Source: an uncultured Clostridia bacterium
GTDB lineage: Bacteria; Bacillota; Clostridia; Oscillospirales; Acutalibacteraceae
Reading direction: 5' to 3'
NCBI GenBank assembly: GCA_947165755.1
Contig: CAMVBR010000002.1
Location: 1 to 48,000 of the forward strand
Length of the DNA: 48,000 bases
Part shown: positions 46,664 to 48,000 of the stretch, piece by piece
How the letters are laid out: the number at the start of each line of letters is the position of its first letter
Numbering within the stretch: position 1 is the stretch's first letter
The notes under the pieces: generated by a model
Told to the model about the DNA's origin: nothing
Seen by the model: only the letters and a program-made list of their open reading frames with translations
The model's database searches: none
Position numbers and translations under genes: made by a program

Positions 46664-47920
46664 ATGCGCAACATGGAACAATTTGTAATTGACCAGATCA
46701 GATCGGGACTAAAATACCTTCCCGCGAATCTTGCGAAATCGTATTTCATCAAAAACAGCAACGCCGAAACGATAGCCTTTCGCAGCAAAGGGTTTATTCG
46801 CGGCGTATGCCACCCGAACGAAAACTTTTCCCAGCTGAAGGAAGCGAATATCGGCTGGATCCGCATCGATATCCCTTATCCCTATAAACCGGACGGCAGC
46901 ATTTCCGCGCATTACAAGGGGTTCAAGGAAAAATGCAGGCGTTTTCATGAACACGGGATCAAGGTAATGGCCGTAACGCCCTACCCGAGCGATTATATCG
47001 CCGACGGCGCCGACGTGCGCACGGAGGCGGGGCGGGAAAAGCTGAAAGCCGTTGCCGCGTTTCTGGCGAAGGACCTTCAAAACGACGTGGACGCGTTTCA
47101 GATTACGAACGAGATGGGCATTCCCCACTTTACGCTGCCGCTCACAATGGAGGAGGCCGTTCGCTTTATCGCGCTGCACCTTGAAACGATCTTTCCCATC
47201 AGGGGGCGGCTGCTGATCGGTTACAACTCCGCGGGGCCGCAGGCCGATCTGCACGCCGGATTAAAGCCGTATCTGCAATACGTGGATTACGTAGGCGTGG
47301 ATATTTACGTGGGCTGCTTCGATACGATCCCCGGCGCTATGTGGATGTTCGATTCTCTGCTGCGATACCTTTGGAATTTTACCAAAAAGCCGATCCTGCT
47401 GCAGGAATTCGGCTATATCAGCGGCGGAAAGCCGAAAACGAAAAAAGAAAAGCGGGCCGTGCTGCAGGCCTACGGCTATTCCTCTGAGGCGGAGGCGGCC
47501 AAAGAGCCGGACATGTTCATCGAACGGCTGCCCGAAACGCTGAAAAAGCACGTAAAGCACGTTTGCGAAAACGACCCTGACCGTTATGCGGATCTGCTGT
47601 TCCGAAGCGATCTGAAAAACCACTTTTACAGGGAGCTGCCCGCAATCACAAAAATTCCGGGGTATGAGCATACCCCCGAAGGTCAGGCGAAATTCTACGC
47701 GGATATCCTGCCGCATCTGTATTCTCTTCCGTACGTTTGCGGCGCGATCATTTACTGCTATATGGATTCGGACCGCTGCTATATCTGCGGGCAGAACGAC
47801 TGCCCCACCGAGACCCGCTGGGGGCTGGTGGATTGCGCCGGCAGCCCGAAGCCCTCGTTCTACGCTGTAAAAAAAGCCTTCGGGCGCATCCAGTGGGAAG
47901 ATAAGGTCTCCGATCGATAA
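46664..47920 (+). CDS. GH-A-clan-like TIM barrel protein (putative glycoside hydrolase)
   Basis: IGWIRIDIPYPY, DVDAFQITNEMG (acid/base-like NE), YVDYVGVDIYVG, KPILLQEFGY (nucleophile-like E). Confidence 0.7.
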   Translation: MRNMEQFVIDQIRSGLKYLPANLAKSYFIKNSNAETIAFRSKGFIRGVCHPNENFSQLKEANIGWIRIDIPYPYKPDGSISAHYKGFKEKCRRFHEHGIKVMAVTPYPSDYIADGADVRTEAGREKLKAVAAFLAKDLQNDVDAFQITNEMGIPHFTLPLTMEEAVRFIALHLETIFPIRGRLLIGYNSAGPQADLHAGLKPYLQYVDYVGVDIYVGCFDTIPGAMWMFDSLLRYLWNFTKKPILLQEFGYISGGKPKTKKEKRAVLQAYGYSSEAEAAKEPDMFIERLPETLKKHVKHVCENDPDRYADLLFRSDLKNHFYRELPAITKIPGYEHTPEGQAKFYADILPHLYSLPYVCGAIIYCYMDSDRCYICGQNDCPTETRWGLVDCAGSPKPSFYAVKKAFGRIQWEDKVSDR

Positions 47921-47951
47921 GAGGTGTTATTATGAAAAAGGTTCTGAGTAT

Positions 47952-48000
47952 AGATCGGAAGAGCGTCGTGTAGGGAAAGAGTGTAGATCTCGGTGGTCGC
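47952..48000. other. Illumina TruSeq universal adapter sequence (non-biological)
   Basis: AGATCGGAAGAGCGTCGTGTAGGGAAAGAGTGTAGATCTCGGTGGTCGC matches the reverse complement of the TruSeq universal adapter over all 49 nt, recalled from memory. Confidence 0.98.

Noticed and set aside
47932-47951. Start of another CDS (ATGAAAAAGGTTCTGAGTAT)
   Set aside because: Only about six codons remain before the adapter sequence; cannot be identified.

Overview
This 48 kb window is mostly a housekeeping segment of a Clostridia-like (Firmicutes, probably Oscillospiraceae or a relative; taxonomy inferred only) genome of moderate GC. It ends in 49 nt of Illumina adapter sequence. Recognisable content: tRNA-Ser(GGA); a GH35 beta-galactosidase with a WYL regulator; an FMN riboswitch upstream of a ribU-type riboflavin transporter gene broken by an in-frame TGA; a SAM-I riboswitch upstream of metK; ftsE-ftsX-M23 hydrolase-S41 (Ctp-like) cluster; coaD/rsmD; uvrC; HPr; rimM/trmD; spo0A; recO-era-ybeY-phoH; a DUF5696-like lipoprotein; a BMP-type nucleoside ABC transporter with xpt; a large secreted dockerin-type protein; an M29 aminopeptidase; a lipid kinase; cysK; and a GH-A-like TIM barrel protein. 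I found no CRISPR array, phage, transposon or defence island, and no clearly new multi-gene system. The strongest leads are: (1) a Spo0A whose phosphoacceptor Asp56 is Glu while the DNA-binding domain looks intact; (2) an S41/Ctp-like protein next to ftsEX that has lost both catalytic Ser and Lys; (3) the GGA-to-TGA stop in ribU under an FMN riboswitch; (4) palindromic or repeated intergenic operator-like motifs; (5) adapter contamination at the contig end. All family calls come from motif recognition by eye; no database search was run.
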